This document shows positions 10,620 to 31,841 of a stretch of DNA of 64,000 nt, in pieces. Origin of the DNA: Plazaster borealis (lineage: Eukaryota; Echinodermata; Asteroidea; Forcipulatida; Labidiasteridae); the NCBI GenBank assembly GCA_021014325.1, contig CM037457.1, positions 4,756,721 to 4,820,720 of the forward strand, given 5' to 3'. Every line of letters begins with the position of its first letter. Position 1 is the first letter of the stretch. The position numbers and the translations under genes are program-made. Under the pieces are notes generated by a model. It ran no database searches, was not told where the DNA came from, and saw nothing but the letters and a program-made list of their open reading frames with translations.

Positions 10620-10885
10620 TAAGGAAACCCCATGGCTTGTGTACGGTGGACTCCCAGTTCAGGAGAGTATACCGATAGGCTAGTGGGTTGTGTACTGTGC
10701 AGACTTGGTCTCCACAGTTTCCTGTGGAATTTCTCCACAGCTTCGTGTGGTGTTTTGTGGCAAGGGCCAGTTGGGCAAGAGTGTATGCCGATAGTAGCTT
10801 GTGTACTATGGACTTGGTCTCCATAGTCTCTTGTAGTATTTTGTGGCAAGGGCCAGTTGTGCAGGAGAGTATACCTGTTGGTTTC
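10620..10885. repeat. Second tandem repeat, ~100-bp units
   Basis: Directly follows the 83-bp array. About three diverged units share cttgtgtac(g/t)(g/a)tgga, tggtctccacagt, tttgtggcaagggccagtt and gagagtatacc. A different unit from the first array. Confidence 0.7.
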
Positions 10886-11149
10886 TGTATGATACAAAGA
10901 ACGATTTGCACTTTTTTCTCCTCTCTTCAATTAGTCTTTGTTTCCATTTTTCAGCAGATCTGTCTGCGATCACTGGTACTTGTTTATTAAGGAAGAGATA
11001 ACTTTCTTCTTCTGATAAAACTAAAGCAATCAGAAGGTTTATTTCAAACATAAAACATTTTCATAAATTTGCAGCATTTTCAATAATCCCAAAATAACGA
11101 AATTGAGCAAGTAGTTCCACATGGGAAATAAACAATTTTGTCATTTTTA

Positions 11150-11290
11150 CTTCCGGTGTGGCAGGAGATTCTGCCCCCCCCCCAAGATTCTGTCCCCCCA
11201 TACCGCGAACTGTGTACAAATTTCTTTAGATGGCGCCCTCTTTTGAATCAACCTCTTCCAGCCCATGTTAATTTCCCATATGGGGGACAG
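11150..11290 (+). repeat. Dispersed repeat, family D
   Basis: Shares ggtgtggcagg, gcgaactgtgtacaaa, gcgccctcttttgaatcaac and cccat(g/a)(t/a)taatttcc with 57633-57760 (plus) and 31565-31660 (minus). Confidence 0.7.
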
Positions 11291-11726
11291 AATCTCCAGG
11301 GGACAGATTTTCCTAGGACACCTGCTCCAAAGCTGGCTTACGTTTGTATGCACTTTTACCAAAAATAACCCATTTCATCAATCAAAGGCATTACTTATGA
11401 CAGAAACTTGTCATTCTGAGAAGATCTTATAGTCTTTTAGGAAGGTATGTAAAAGCCAAGTCCAATTATAACATTTTTCTTGCATTAATACTCATTTCTT
11501 GCAATTCCTTTGGGCTTCTGGTGATTGTTGGAGCCAGTTTGTATGAAGTGGGCTCGGCTTACAGTCCGGGAATTAACTCACACTTACAAACACGATAGGC
11601 ATCAGAGTTCAATTAAATCCTGTGGCCATTACAGTTTCTGAACAGGGTTGAACCACCCCCCCCCCCCCTAATCTCAAAGAAAAAAACTGCACTGTTGTTG
11701 GAAACATTCAAACTTCACACCCATCA

Positions 11727-21290
<9,564 letters not shown>

Positions 21291-22389
21291 CTCGAATGAA
21301 TGTTGCTCCACGTCCAACAAATCTTCATTACCACAAAAGCTCTCTCAGTCTCTCTCTCATAATACCGAAGAATCTTAAATGGAAATAAACGATGAATGAA
21401 TATAAGTTAAAAAATATGCCCTCAAATATTAACACAGTCAATCAAAAGAAAAGTTGAAAGGCATCCCTCTGCTTCTTCTAACCAATTTCTGGTCAGAGAC
21501 TAGTCCAGCCAGAGTTCTCAGACTGTAAGACACTACTTCACTTGTTTTACTAAGTGTAGCCCGCCTAGACATGCTATTGCTAGAGACTATTTTAAAAACG
21601 ACTAATGACATAGCCCCGTCCCCCCATGGGGCTTGCATTAGGCTTGGTTTGGTTGTTCCTCCATGGTTGTTCATATTAGAGCAAGCTTATCAGAGACCAG
21701 TGAAATACCAAGGGTTAAAACCATTATAAAATATAACTCAAGTGATCGTCATCGGTTATCTTTGATGATCATTAACAGTTCTTTTTAATTTGTGACCCCC
21801 TCAAAAAATCCAAGATCTGCCCCATCTTTCTTAGTGTAAGTTGTAAATGTAATGGATGCCCAACCAATTGCAATACACATAATTAACGTTAACGGTTAAA
21901 ATCACTTATTTTTCTGCTTGTATTCGTGTTTAAACCTACCTTCCGTGAAATTACCAGTAACCACTTTATCTTTGCTATGTCATCTATGATAAATCTATGA
22001 TAAATGAATGACAATTGACTCGAAGACGAACGATCGGTCGAGACGACCGGGAGAACGTGAATTTTGTAATGTTCTATGTTGTCACACGTAACACGACGAC
22101 TATTGGATGCGCATCTCAAAATAAACATATAACGGCTAGTGACTAGGACGTCAAAGGTCATCTTATTTTTTTTAATAGGCTAAAGGTCACAACACGTGTT
22201 TACAAAGTTCTTTTTACGGACAGTTTTGCGTGCATGATATGACGAGAGTCGGACGACCAGTCAGTCTGACTATCAAGAACCTGTAACCAGTAACTGTGAT
22301 CTGCTGTGATATACACTGGATATACATCGAACCTCGGAACCTCTTCAATAAATTTACATACAGCAGCCACCTGTACTTTTACAGAAGAA
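21291..22389. promoter_or_regulatory. Shared head-to-head promoter region of ABHD18 and POLR1D
   Basis: 1.1 kb separate the two start codons and must hold the 5' UTRs and promoters of both genes. I see no TATA box at a convincing distance from either ATG. A GACGTCAAAGGTCA stretch near 22148 resembles a CRE half-site plus a nuclear-receptor half-site. The POLR1D ATG lies in AAATGGCGGA, close to a YY1 core. Exact start sites cannot be set from sequence. Confidence 0.5.
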
Positions 22390-22434
22390 ATGGCGGACGA
22401 CAAAGGGGGCTCGAGTCGACCTAAACTTAGTGTG
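22390..22434 (+). CDS. POLR1D: POLR1D coding exon 1
   Basis: The ATG in gaaATGGcggac begins [15 protein letters not shown] and a GTAAGA donor follows. The N-terminal leader is not conserved, so the start rests on the ATG context and on phase agreement with exon 2; an internal Met occurs at codon 18 (exon 2). Confidence 0.85.
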
Positions 22435-25400
22435 GTAAGAAAGTTAGGAACTTAGTTTTTAGAACGTCACTGAACCATAGAGTAAGGACAGAGACTGTCC
22501 TTACTCTATGACTGAACTAACTGAGAACTCAGTCAGCTGGTCAGTGCATTAAATAGGCATATAATAAGGCTATCCCTATCCATGCTATCCTAGTAGTATA
22601 GGGGGTAGATAGAGCATTCTACCTTCATGATAGAGCAATCAGCAAGGGTTAGAAATAGCAGTTAGAGGCCCTTGCTCTAGCCCTGGTAGGACGTCAGTCA
22701 GTGCCACTGCACTGACGTCCTGGGTATAAAGATCCTTTACAATGCGAACAAAATTTTGAGTAACATTTTAAAATATTTTTACCTAATTTGAGAAGCTGAA
22801 ACTCCATTCACTTATTCTTGGTGCCTTTAATTATACTTTTGCTGAGTTCAAAACCTATCAAATACATCCATGAATGACATTATTTCCGAAAATAAGTCCA
22901 ATTGTGCACTGGCGCTGTGACTCCGTCGTGTTGCCGCCCGGAAGAAAAAAGCGTTCAGTGTTGTGTTACGGGTTAGACAGCGCCCTCTTTTGTGGACTTG
23001 GTTCCATGTCAGTTGAGGTTGTCGCAACGAATGCGTCAATTTCCATTTTATGTTCACAATAATGTCATCCAAGGATAAAATTGGCAATTCTGAATAGAGT
23101 AGGCGTAAGGTTCAGGACACAAGGAACATGTGAGTCACGTTTCAGCTTCCTCAAAAAGGTAAAAATATGATAAAAAATGATTATAAATTTTGTTGCAATG
23201 CCTGAGGTCCTTTATACCCTGGACTCCGTCGCGTTGTATGCAACGGAGGAGTCCAACCTGGGCTAGCCCTTGCTCATGCTCTATCACCTGGCTAAAGGAC
23301 AGTGAGGTCCTTGATATAATTTTTAGTTTGGGCATACTGCCTCAGAACTTGAAGGTTAAAAAAAGATCTCAATTTATGATCATTTCATTGCAGTCCCTTC
23401 CTAGGCCTAGGCTTTTTGGTTTCAATAAATTGTAATTATTTATAATTTAAATAAGCAACAGTCAGTGCGCTTTCAGATTTAAACAAATCCACTTCTTTTT
23501 CGACAATTACCAACCAAGCATGCCAAGTGTATTACTGTACTTATTAGAGGGATTGTATACGTTTGGTAATTGGATCCCACTGTTTGTTTCAATCCTATAT
23601 AGTTGTAGATATAAAAACCAACATGTGAAAATTTCATTTCAAAAGGTGGTAGCGTTTTTGAGACATGCCGAACAGGGAGAATAATCTGCAATTGGAATAC
23701 ACAATCTGAGAAACGTTACTTCTCAGATTCAAATTTTGGGGGATAAAAAGTGACATCATTTTCCATAATCGCAGTACTTCTAAGTGAAAAGTTTCTCAAA
23801 ATGCATTATACTATCCAAAGCTGCTGTACTTCTAACCAAGTAAGTTTTTATCTGCATTAATTTTCAGAGTCATTACCAAACGTATACAGTCCCTTTAAGG
23901 GCACTTTACTATAAGAGATATTTTTTAACCTGGCACTTTTGAACAAGGCACTTGATAAGGTCATCACTTTGTCTTTCTATTCCGGTCCGGCTATTTATGA
24001 TAATGTTTTTATTACAGGTCCAAATGGCAGGGGCGGAGCACACAGGGGACACGCCCTGTCTAACGTTTGTACTACACAACGAGGATCACACATTGGGTAA
24101 CGCCCTTCGCTACATGATCATGAAGAAGTAAGTTTTTTTATGTCCACTGGCTTTCCTTCCACATCCATGCACCCTGATTGAAATTCCACCTTTGACCAAG
24201 AAGTATGTTGAAATTTTGTTCCTCCTGAAGAGTGGTTCATTTTTAAAATGTTTTCCTCCACATTTGAGATTGTCCCAACTACAGTTGGGCATGTCCCATT
24301 GGCCTTACCCCATGGGCGTTATGGGGACTCTTCTTCTTCTTCCTTTTGAGTGCAGCCTTCAAATCATGACTGAAGATAAACGCACTGCCAGACACATGGG
24401 GATGAACCCCTTCTCTTAGCGATAAGTGTGTACTGGGGTCTTTTACACGCATTGATGGTTTTTAATACAAAACACAGGACCTACGGCTTTACATCCCATA
24501 CGAAGGACGAGGCATTAATGTTTAAGTGTCTTGCTTAAGGACACAAGTGACAAGACCGAGTCTTGAACCCACACTCTGCTAATCAGAAACACCAGAGCTC
24601 GGTGCTCTTAACCGCTCGGCCATGACATGCCACTCTTTGGTCAGGGGAGGCGGGGGGGGGGGGGGGGGCGGGGGGGTGGTTTGCCTGAAATTTCTCACGG
24701 ATAAAAACATAAGACCCAGTTTTTAATACCAGGATTTGCTTTCTCTTTACAATTTTTCCTTCTTCTTGCTGTGCCCAAAAATGTCCCCACTGTTTTTCCG
24801 AATTTGGGAGGGCAGTTGCCTTCCCTGCTCCCTGGGTTGTATGAATTATGCCTTGCCCTACTGTAGCAGGGACAGTTGAATGTAGTCCTCAAGTTAAGAC
24901 AGGTCCAATTTTTGATGGGATTACTCAAGTGTCGGGTGTGGTTGATGTTGCATAACTTCTTTATTTTGATTGCAGTAATTGAAATAAGAAACTGACTTTT
25001 TGTAGGCTCTTCAAATGCTTTTGTCTCGTCTTTGACAGTATTTCAGACGGAAATATTTCTGTGGGAGACTGGTGGTATGAACTTTATAATCATTGAGCTC
25101 TCAGATTGAAATTAGGCAATATTTTTCTCCAGTAAATATCAGTCTTGTTTTTTGACTTGATCATGTTTTGTCTTTTCCTTTCTTTCCAGCCCAGATGTTG
25201 AGTTCTGTGGATACAGTATACCTCACCCCTCGGAGAATAAAGTCAACCTCAGAATACAAACAAAAGGTAAATATATGCATAACCATGGTAGAGTGGAAAT
25301 CAGGTATGCCGCTATTCAGCAGATTTCTTCCCTTTCAGTGTCTCAGGCCGTATCCAAATTGGCGGCTATGGCTACAGTTATGACTGTTGCTGAGGATGTC

Positions 25401-26221
25401 GTATACTTCAACGCATGATGATGCAGCGATCTAGCTGTAGCCAGAGCCATAGCTGTAGCCGCCAATTCAGACTCAGCCTTAGTAAGCTGAAAATACTGTC
25501 CATAGTGTTGTATGTGGGCAGTTGACTTTTTAAAAATGATTTCGGAGTTGCGTGCCCAGGAAAAAGTTCATTGTTTTTCTTGCACTTGATTCCTGCAGGC
25601 CCTGCAGTGTTCTCTGGGGATTTTTTGATCAAGTCCAGAGAATGACATCAACCTGCTTTCCCAAGTCTAGAATTTGACACAAAGGTTTATGGAAATGCGA
25701 CCAAGAGGGCGACTATCCAAAACATGGACAGAATGCGTAAAAGCTGAACGTCAGTGGAGTTGGAGTGAATGACATCGATACAAAGCAATATTTTTTATCA
25801 TTACCATTGATGTATGATTTTTTTAATCCAGAACGACTCTTGTTTTTGTTTTTTCACAGGCCCACCAGCAGTTGACGTTTTCAAGAAAGGTCTTTCTGAT
25901 TTATCAGCCCTGTCCGAGCATGTTCTGGAAACATTTGAGGTACATCTGTCTGTAGATAAATTATCAAAAGGTTATTGACTCAATTCACCTGACGTCAACT
26001 CAATAATCTTGGGTTCACCATTTTGACTTGATTTCCTCAAGCCATGTTTAAACACTTCTCACCGTGTTTAATATCACTCACTTTTAAACATGTCCAATCA
26101 GAATAGATAAACTGTCCCAGGTATTTATGAGTTTTTTAAATTTACCTCTTGACTCCTATAGATCAGTGTGCAAAACTTCAAAGCTCAGAATCAACATGAG
26201 GAAGAAATGGACGTACAATGA
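22390..26221 (+). CDS. POLR1D: RNA polymerase I/III subunit RPAC2 (AC19), complete
   Basis: A small alpha-like subunit that pairs with RPAC1 (POLR1C) to start assembly of RNA polymerases I and III in the nucleus. Exons 22390-22434, 24018-24127, 25190-25266, 25860-25939 and 26162-26221 give 123 residues with consistent phases. Residues 1-20 are a variable acidic/basic leader (MADDKGGSS…). The conserved core reads [40 protein letters not shown] and LRIQT, then [12 protein letters not shown]. Human POLR1D has [20 protein letters not shown] and [20 protein letters not shown] at the same places. The HTLGNxLR signature is the dimerisation motif of the alpha/AC19 family. The C-terminal exon ([11 protein letters not shown]) is poorly conserved. 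Intron 1 carries a TTAA element. The identification is very secure. Confidence 0.97.
22476..22510. repeat. Perfect 16-bp stem hairpin in POLR1D intron 1
   Basis: catagagtaaggacag (22476-22491), loop aga, then its exact complement (22495-22510). It lies 42 bases after the exon 1 donor. Confidence 0.8.
23543..23898 (+). mobile_element. TTAA-type miniature element (family F2) in POLR1D intron 1
   Basis: Left end agggattgtatacgtttgg, right end ccaaacgtatacagtcccttTAA with TTAA at 23895-23898; the ends are inverted repeats. The interior (aggtggtagcgtttttgag, tggaatacacaatctgagaaac, ctcaaaatgcattata) matches 43058-43444 and 49811-50209. Confidence 0.8.
24018..24127 (+). CDS. POLR1D: POLR1D coding exon 2
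   Basis: Acceptor ttattacag, donor GTAAGT. Encodes [14 protein letters not shown] then [20 protein letters not shown], the family signature. Confidence 0.96.
24400..24632 (-). repeat. tRNA-derived SINE (family A), minus orientation
   Basis: The complement of the head (cggtgctcttaaccgctcggccatgacatgcc) and B box (gaacccacactctgctaatcag) is followed by cttgcttaaggacacaagtg, cacaggacctacggctttac and gggatgaaccccttctctta. It lies in POLR1D intron 2 and is followed by a long G tract (24650-24680). Confidence 0.8.
25190..25266 (+). CDS. POLR1D: POLR1D coding exon 3
   Basis: Acceptor ctttccag, donor GTAAAT. Encodes [19 protein letters not shown] and LRIQTK. Confidence 0.96.
25344..25480. mobile_element. 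Miniature inverted-repeat element (family H)
   Basis: Left arm ggccgtatccaaattggcgg, then ctatggctaca; right arm tgtagccgccaattcagac. A second copy with better arms is at 32250-32390. About 137 bp, in POLR1D intron 3. Confidence 0.75.
25860..25939 (+). CDS. POLR1D: POLR1D coding exon 4
   Basis: Acceptor ttttcacag after a pyrimidine tract, donor GTACAT. Encodes [20 protein letters not shown] then VLETFE. Confidence 0.94.
26162..26221 (+). CDS. POLR1D: POLR1D terminal coding exon
   Basis: Acceptor ctcctatag. Encodes [19 protein letters not shown] and TGA. The start is in phase with exon 4; the acidic tail replaces the human KDYKDQKASRNESTF-type tail. Confidence 0.88.
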   Translation: MSVQNFKAQNQHEEEMDVQ

Positions 26222-27770
26222 GGAGAAAAATGCTCACGATGGGGGAATGTAAATATCTTGCAGTCAAGAAACAACCAACAGTACTTGAGATCTTCATGGA
26301 AATTACACTCATGTGAATACTGTGCTAGCCTGTAAAAGCCTTGCAGCATGTCTTCAAGGGTAGTGTAACATACAGGTTCCAGACAGACCAGGCTATGTGT
26401 TGAGTTACAAGATAAGCAATAGACCATGGGAACCAGTCAAAACGAGACACCAAAACACCACTCTGTAAACTGACTGGTAACCTGTTTCTGCTTAACAGAG
26501 TTCGTCTGTGGTCAGCACACTGTGCTTGTGAGTCAGAAATGCTCTGTGATTGGCACATGTGTGGACACATATTATTGAGATGGTTTGTCATATTATATTA
26601 TGTACATAACAATTGTTAATTTCTTACAAAAACATTGGTATTAAACATGAAAGGGAAAGCTCAAGTTTCCATTGGTATTGAAGATTATGTCAAGTTTACA
26701 TCAGTGTGATCAATTTTTCTCCCTCTTTTGAACAAACACAACACTCAGAAGGCTTGGACAGGTGGAAGCAGGCTGGAGGATGTTGAGCCTTCTCTGTTAG
26801 CTGCTCGACTTCGGTGGGCTGGTTGATGGAGGTGAACTGTTCACCTGTTAAATTGTACCGTTAGTTCTTGTCCATGCCATAGCTGATGCATTGTACTCGG
26901 TCGGTGGTGATGAGATAGCAAGTGATATATACTGCAGAAGTGTAAACTGCAATGACAAGCATATTAATATAGGTGATTAATAGATCTGAAGGAAAAGTGA
27001 TGTTGGAAATATGGGACCTTTGTCCCATAAGCTCGAGACCCCCCCCCCCTACAAAATAAAATAAAATAAGAAGGCAGTTTAGATTTTACTTTTCAACAGA
27101 TTTCCGGACAATGTTTGGTTCTAGGATGGTATGGTTCTGATAACTGCAGTTTTACATGTGTAGAATTTTACCACTCGCTCAACCGATCTTGTGCACTTTG
27201 GTTTTTCCAGAGCTGTTATTGTGGCAACCTCTCCAATACAAAGACGTTATTTGGGCTCAGTTGATTAAAACGTTCAACAAACTCTTTTTCAAGATTTTGA
27301 TATGGCATCAGTAAACTATCACTGGTGTAAATTTAAGTTTTAAAAAGATTGAACATTACTTGAAAGTACAATCTTTCTTCTGTTTATGAGTCATGAAGTT
27401 GTGCGCCCCCATGAATTAATGTATGCTGCCCTCTGTTGGCAGAATATTGTCAACCTGATTTGATAAAGGAGTGTAAACCGACTTGAGGGAGGCTATGACC
27501 GTCGTCCTTTTTATGATTGGGTGCTGTAATATTTAAAGCGCAATGAGTCTGCCCAACTAAAAGAAGGGCGTGTCCCAACTGTAGCTGGGGCTTTCAGATG
27601 GCCCAGTCTTGAGTAGGTGCATCAGTGTTTTACGTTATGAATCAATATTTCTATCCGGTAATGTTGCTTATTAGATATTTATTGGTGAAATAAAAGGATG
27701 TTATTCACTTCTTCTTTTTTGCAAGGAGTTTGATATTGATTTTTGGTTCTTTTTAACTTGAGGTAAATTT
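26222..27770. other. POLR1D 3' flank, probably partly 3' UTR
   Basis: No clear gene. AATAAA hexamers occur near 27055 (in an AAAAT repeat) and 27688, and an ATTAAA-like signal near 26640. The transcript end cannot be fixed. A C9-type tract lies near 27043. Confidence 0.4.
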
Positions 27771-27771
27771 C

Positions 27772-28118
27772 TAGTGTGGGTTCGAGTACTGGTCTTGACA
27801 CTTTTGTCCTTAAGCAAGACACTTGACTATTATTACTTCGTCCTTTGGATGGAACGTAAAGCTGTTGGTCCCGTCCAAAGTGTTAAGGACGTAAATGAAC
27901 CCAGTTACAATTATCGCTTAGAGAAGGGAGTTTGCCCCGGTGTTTCTGGCAGTGGCTGCTGAATGTGCCGCAGCACCTTGTAAACCCTTATAAGGTGCTA
28001 TACCTAAATCGGTCTCATAACTCAACATTTTTAAAAACCTGTCTTAAATTGGGTTTTTTTTCTTTGCTCAACGCCTTGAGTACCTTATTGGTAGATACAT
28101 GCGCTATAATGTGGAAAT
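27772..28118 (+). repeat. 5'-truncated family A SINE
   Basis: Begins at AGTGTGGGTTCGAGTAC, then gtccttaagcaagacactt, cgtcctttggatggaacgt, ttgccccggtgtttctgg, cagcaccttgtaaaccc and a tail gcgctataatgtgg. The head 5' of the B box is missing. Confidence 0.82.
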
Positions 28119-28211
28119 GTGGAGATTGAACAAGATCCTCAAAAAATGGTCATGCTGCTGTTTGTTGCCCCAATACCTCTTACACTATCTCCGTTTAGTG
28201 CCATAAAATTC

Positions 28212-28400
28212 GAGCTGTGTTCGTTGATTCACAGAACTTGATCGATTCTGTCAGATTCCCAGTCCACAGTTAGGCTCTATGGTATTGATAAAATGTAAGG
28301 GGCCAGCTGTGGACTGAGCTGTGTTCGTTGATTCACAGAACTTGATCGATTCCCAGTCCACAGTTAGGCTTATGGTATTGATAAAATGTAAGGGCCAGTC
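28212..28400. repeat. Tandem duplication, ~100-bp unit
   Basis: gagctgtgttcgttgattcacagaacttgatcgatt … ttgataaaatgtaagg occurs at about 28212 and again at about 28315. The second copy lacks a short segment (ctgtcagatt). Confidence 0.85.
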
Positions 28401-28569
28401 TGGACTTGGCGTCATAGATTTGTCTAAAAGACAGCAGTGTGATAATTGGTGATTTGGACTACCCTCACTTGCCAATGTTGATTACATGTTGATTTTCTTT
28501 TAATACACTGTGGTAAATCACAATGCACCAGCCTTTTCACTTTCAGCCTCGTCATGATTTATTTGATTT

Positions 28570-28910
28570 ATATTCAGAGTCATTGAACGCGTTTGGAAAT
28601 TGTCAAAGACCAGTGTTCTCACTTGGTGTATCCCAACATATGCATAAAATAACAAGCCTGTGAAAATTTGGGCTCAATTGGTCATCGAAGTTGCAAGAAA
28701 ATGATGACCCTTGTTGTACAAATTTGTGTTGCAAGAAGTTTTTATTATTTTAGTGAGAAATAACCTCTTCCTTAAAAACTACGTTACTTCAGAGGGAGTC
28801 GTTTCCTACAATGTTTTATACTGTCAACAGCTCTCCGTTGCTTGTTACCAAGTAAGTTTTTATTCTCATATTTGTTTTGAGTCATTACCAAACGTGTACG
28901 ATACCTTTAA
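28570..28910 (+). mobile_element. TTAA-type miniature element (family G), diverged
   Basis: Shares tttggaaattgtcaaagacc, gtgtatcccaacatatgc, ctcaattggtcatcgaagttgc, aactacgttacttcagaggg and attaccaaacgtg with the family G copy at 45818-46202. It ends at TTAA (28907-28910); the left end is degraded. Confidence 0.75.
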
Positions 28911-29287
28911 ACTCAAAACAAGATGGCTGCGCCATACTCAAAGCTTCTAGACAATAGAAATTCAAGGAACTCTAAATCTAAAACCACAGGAACCCATCGC
29001 CCAGACTACAAAACCAGGAAGTCTTGGGGTGGACAAAATCCCAGCCAAGATGCATGACGAGGTCAAACCACATGTTGCAAATAATTATAACCCGTTATGA
29101 TTTTTATACCTCAAATGAATTGCTCTCAAAACATCAAGTGGACAAAAGGAAAGTAGTGTAGTTAGTTTAAAACAGAGGCATTCAAAGATATTCTGAACTC
29201 CAGTCAGTTAATTCGTTGCAGTCCGTAGGATATAATGTTTTCGCCGTTTTCTCCCACTGGGAGCCACGTAGACCGCCAGGCATGCCA

Positions 29288-29529
29288 GGGTGGGAGTAGT
29301 CTTGGTTCCAAGACGTCAGTGATCGATAGCGGATAGTGTACTGCGCTCATTGTAAATCATTATAGCACGCCCTCTTACGGCAGGATTTAACCAACTTGAC
29401 TGGTTAGTGCGAGCCAGTCAAGTTGGTTAAATCCTGCCGTAAGAGGGCGTGCTATAATGATTTACAATGAGCGCAGTACACTATCCGCTATCGATCACTG
29501 ACGTCTTGGAACCAAGACTAGGGTGGGAG
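29288..29529. mobile_element. Foldback element: perfect 107-bp inverted arms, 10-base loop, 9-bp target duplication
   Basis: The element is 29297-29520. The left arm starts tagtcttggttccaag, the right arm ends cttggaaccaagacta, and the centre is ttagtgcgag. I could read the arms as exact complements throughout. The direct repeat gggtgggag lies immediately outside both ends (29288-29296 and 29521-29529). A 9-bp duplication with ~100-bp terminal inverted repeats is the hallmark of Mutator-like elements, by knowledge of that superfamily. There is no coding capacity. Perfect arms imply a young insertion or gene conversion. Confidence 0.9.
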
Positions 29530-29639
29530 GGTTATGGACCGGGAGGAACCACGTCCACTCGGGGTCTGCCTGCCATAAATTAGCAGGCGTTGGAATTAAT
29601 GTTGCGGAGGTGCCCCCCCCCCCCCCAATACCGATACTT

Positions 29640-31240
29640 GAGGAGCTTGGTGTTAAAGCAAAACCGCAGTTTCGTTTGCTTTTTGTTTCTATCTTAAAGG
29701 TTTATGAAGAAATGTTGAAGTAAAATAAACTTCGTGAATTTATTTTGACAAACGTTTGAAGATTGTCACCTGTTTTCTGAACAGGGAAGAAACATTCATG
29801 TTTGAAACTTGCTTGAATGTGTGGGTCACTTGACTCGAGTGACAAGTTTGTTATCTTTAAATTTTAGTTGTACTTGTAGAAAGAAAATTCATAATAAAAA
29901 AGAAGGGCTATCAATATTGCTTTTTCATTAAAATTGTGTCAACTGTTTCTACCGAAGTTGTTCTGTTGGTTAGAAAACTACTACTGATTACAGAACTATT
30001 TCCAAATTATATTCCACTACAAGTAGAAATGCAATTACTCGGCTGAACTTTATATGCAGGGCCTACATAATATTTTGCTCCACATCTTTGCAATCAAAGC
30101 CAAACCTATATGAGTGTTTGGCCTCCGGAAGGACCGAGTGCAAAATGTTGACGTCTGATCGTTTGTACGTGTAATGCATTTCGACATTTGTGTTGCATTA
30201 TTCCTTGGTGGAGAATGTGGAATTGCATCTGGTGAACATACGTTTATGACTCAAGGAACATTTGTTAACATCGGGTCCACCCGCTGGAATTGAAAATATT
30301 GTGGGTTGACTTCTGACTTTTAAAAGAGTAGGGCTGTGATATTTATTGTTAAAACAACAGCACAAGAAAACATAATATTGTGTCCGCATTAGAAATCAGA
30401 TAATTTTGTTCCATTGGCTATAGGTAACATCAACAACGCACAACAACAAATACTTTTATGTAACCACGATATAACAACAGTTAAAAATAAATATAAAATT
30501 AAAAAAACCATAAATTTATATACTTGCAATTACTTAAAATTTAATTATAATAATTTACAATTTACTTACTATTTACTTACTGTCTCTTTCTGGAGTTGTG
30601 GGAAGTGTGTTATTACTGCTTAATTGAAGAATTAAACAAAAAATACAAATTGAATTGGGAACAAAACATTCACCAAAACGGAGTGAATTTTGTTGCGGTG
30701 GACGGAGGCTAACCAGAGCGACCAAAGAGTTTTAACAAGTGGGTGAATCAGGGTCCTTCATAATAGAATATAATTTGGCAAGCATTTGTGTTTCAAACCC
30801 TATTTCCTTGCTCTATGCCGATGTCCACAGATGTCGAGTTTAAATCTTTGATATACTGAGCAGTTTTCTTTACCCGTTCAAATGTCTCCTTATTCTGATG
30901 GTAAAATTGAGCCGAATGTAGGCCTGTTCAAAAATTAGAACGAAAATTTTCCCCTCGAGTGAATCTGCAGCGTATGGTATGAACAAAGCAAACATTGATG
31001 AAAGTCCTTTAGATACAAAATAATTATTGGGAAGATGCCTATATATACATTTCGACTAAGATCATCCATACTTTTTCTATATGGATCGTCCTAAAAACCT
31101 GTAGTGAAGACCTTGAGAACGAAACACATGTTTTCACTTAATTTGTCGACCTTTGTCGGCTGTTAAACACTCATAAAACTGATCAAAAGAACCCCATGGG
31201 GTAAGGTAACGTGATGGCCGAATTTTTAGACCAGCAGTGG
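29640..31240. other. AT-rich intergenic stretch
   Basis: No gene or repeat family recognised. It is very AT-rich around 30440-30580. The short open frames have no recognisable similarity. Confidence 0.5.
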
Positions 31241-31391
31241 CCCTGAAAAAAAAGAGTTGAGGGGTGGGTTGGGGGGGGGGGCAAAGTCATATAACAACAT
31301 TACCACGTGCCCCCCCCCCCGAAATAAAAAAGCTTGGGAGAAAGTTTAGTAGGTGGGTTAAATAATTTGGAGTTGAACAAAGAAAAATTGA

Positions 31392-31447
31392 GTAGAGCGG
31401 GATTTGAACCAAGACCTCCGGATTAACGTGCCTGCGCTCTATAGCCC
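31392..31447 (-). repeat. tRNA-like SINE fragment, minus orientation
   Basis: The minus strand carries a Pol III-like head with B box GGTTCAAATCCCGC, followed by tctactc. A related fragment (TGGATTCAAATCCCGCTCTA) lies at 39731-39790. It is too incomplete to be a tRNA gene. Confidence 0.5.
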
Positions 31448-31564
31448 TATGTTGGCGGTCTCCCTATTTTGCCAATATCTTTGTTCGTGGGTTAAAATAG
31501 GTACCTTTGCGAAGGCGGTGTGGGCCCCCGCGTGCTATAAGGTTTTTTTTTCAACGAACTTTTT

Positions 31565-31660
31565 GTCCCATACGGGAAATTAACATGGGCTGGAGGAGGA
31601 TGATTCAAAAGAGGGCGCTATCAAAAGAAGTTTGTACACAGTTAGCCGTGAGAGAAACTA
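31565..31660 (-). repeat. Family D repeat, minus orientation
   Basis: Complement of 11210-11285: gggaaattaacatgggctgg, gattcaaaagagggcgc and tttgtacacagtt are shared. Confidence 0.7.
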
Positions 31661-31841
31661 AAAGTTTGTAGGCAAAAAAAATCTCGCCCCCCCCCCCCGC
31701 GTCCCCCTGGTTTCGACTCCCAGCATGATATAATATAGGCCTACATGCACACATGTGCATGTAGACCGAATATACTGCATATCGAACACTGTTTCGTATT
31801 GAGCATAGAACCTTCCTCTATGGTAATGAGGAAGTGTCATT

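Noticed and set aside
9740..10930. Minus-strand open frames up to 167 codons
   Set aside because: They are produced by the 83-bp and ~100-bp tandem repeats. The peptides repeat with the DNA unit and have no domain similarity.
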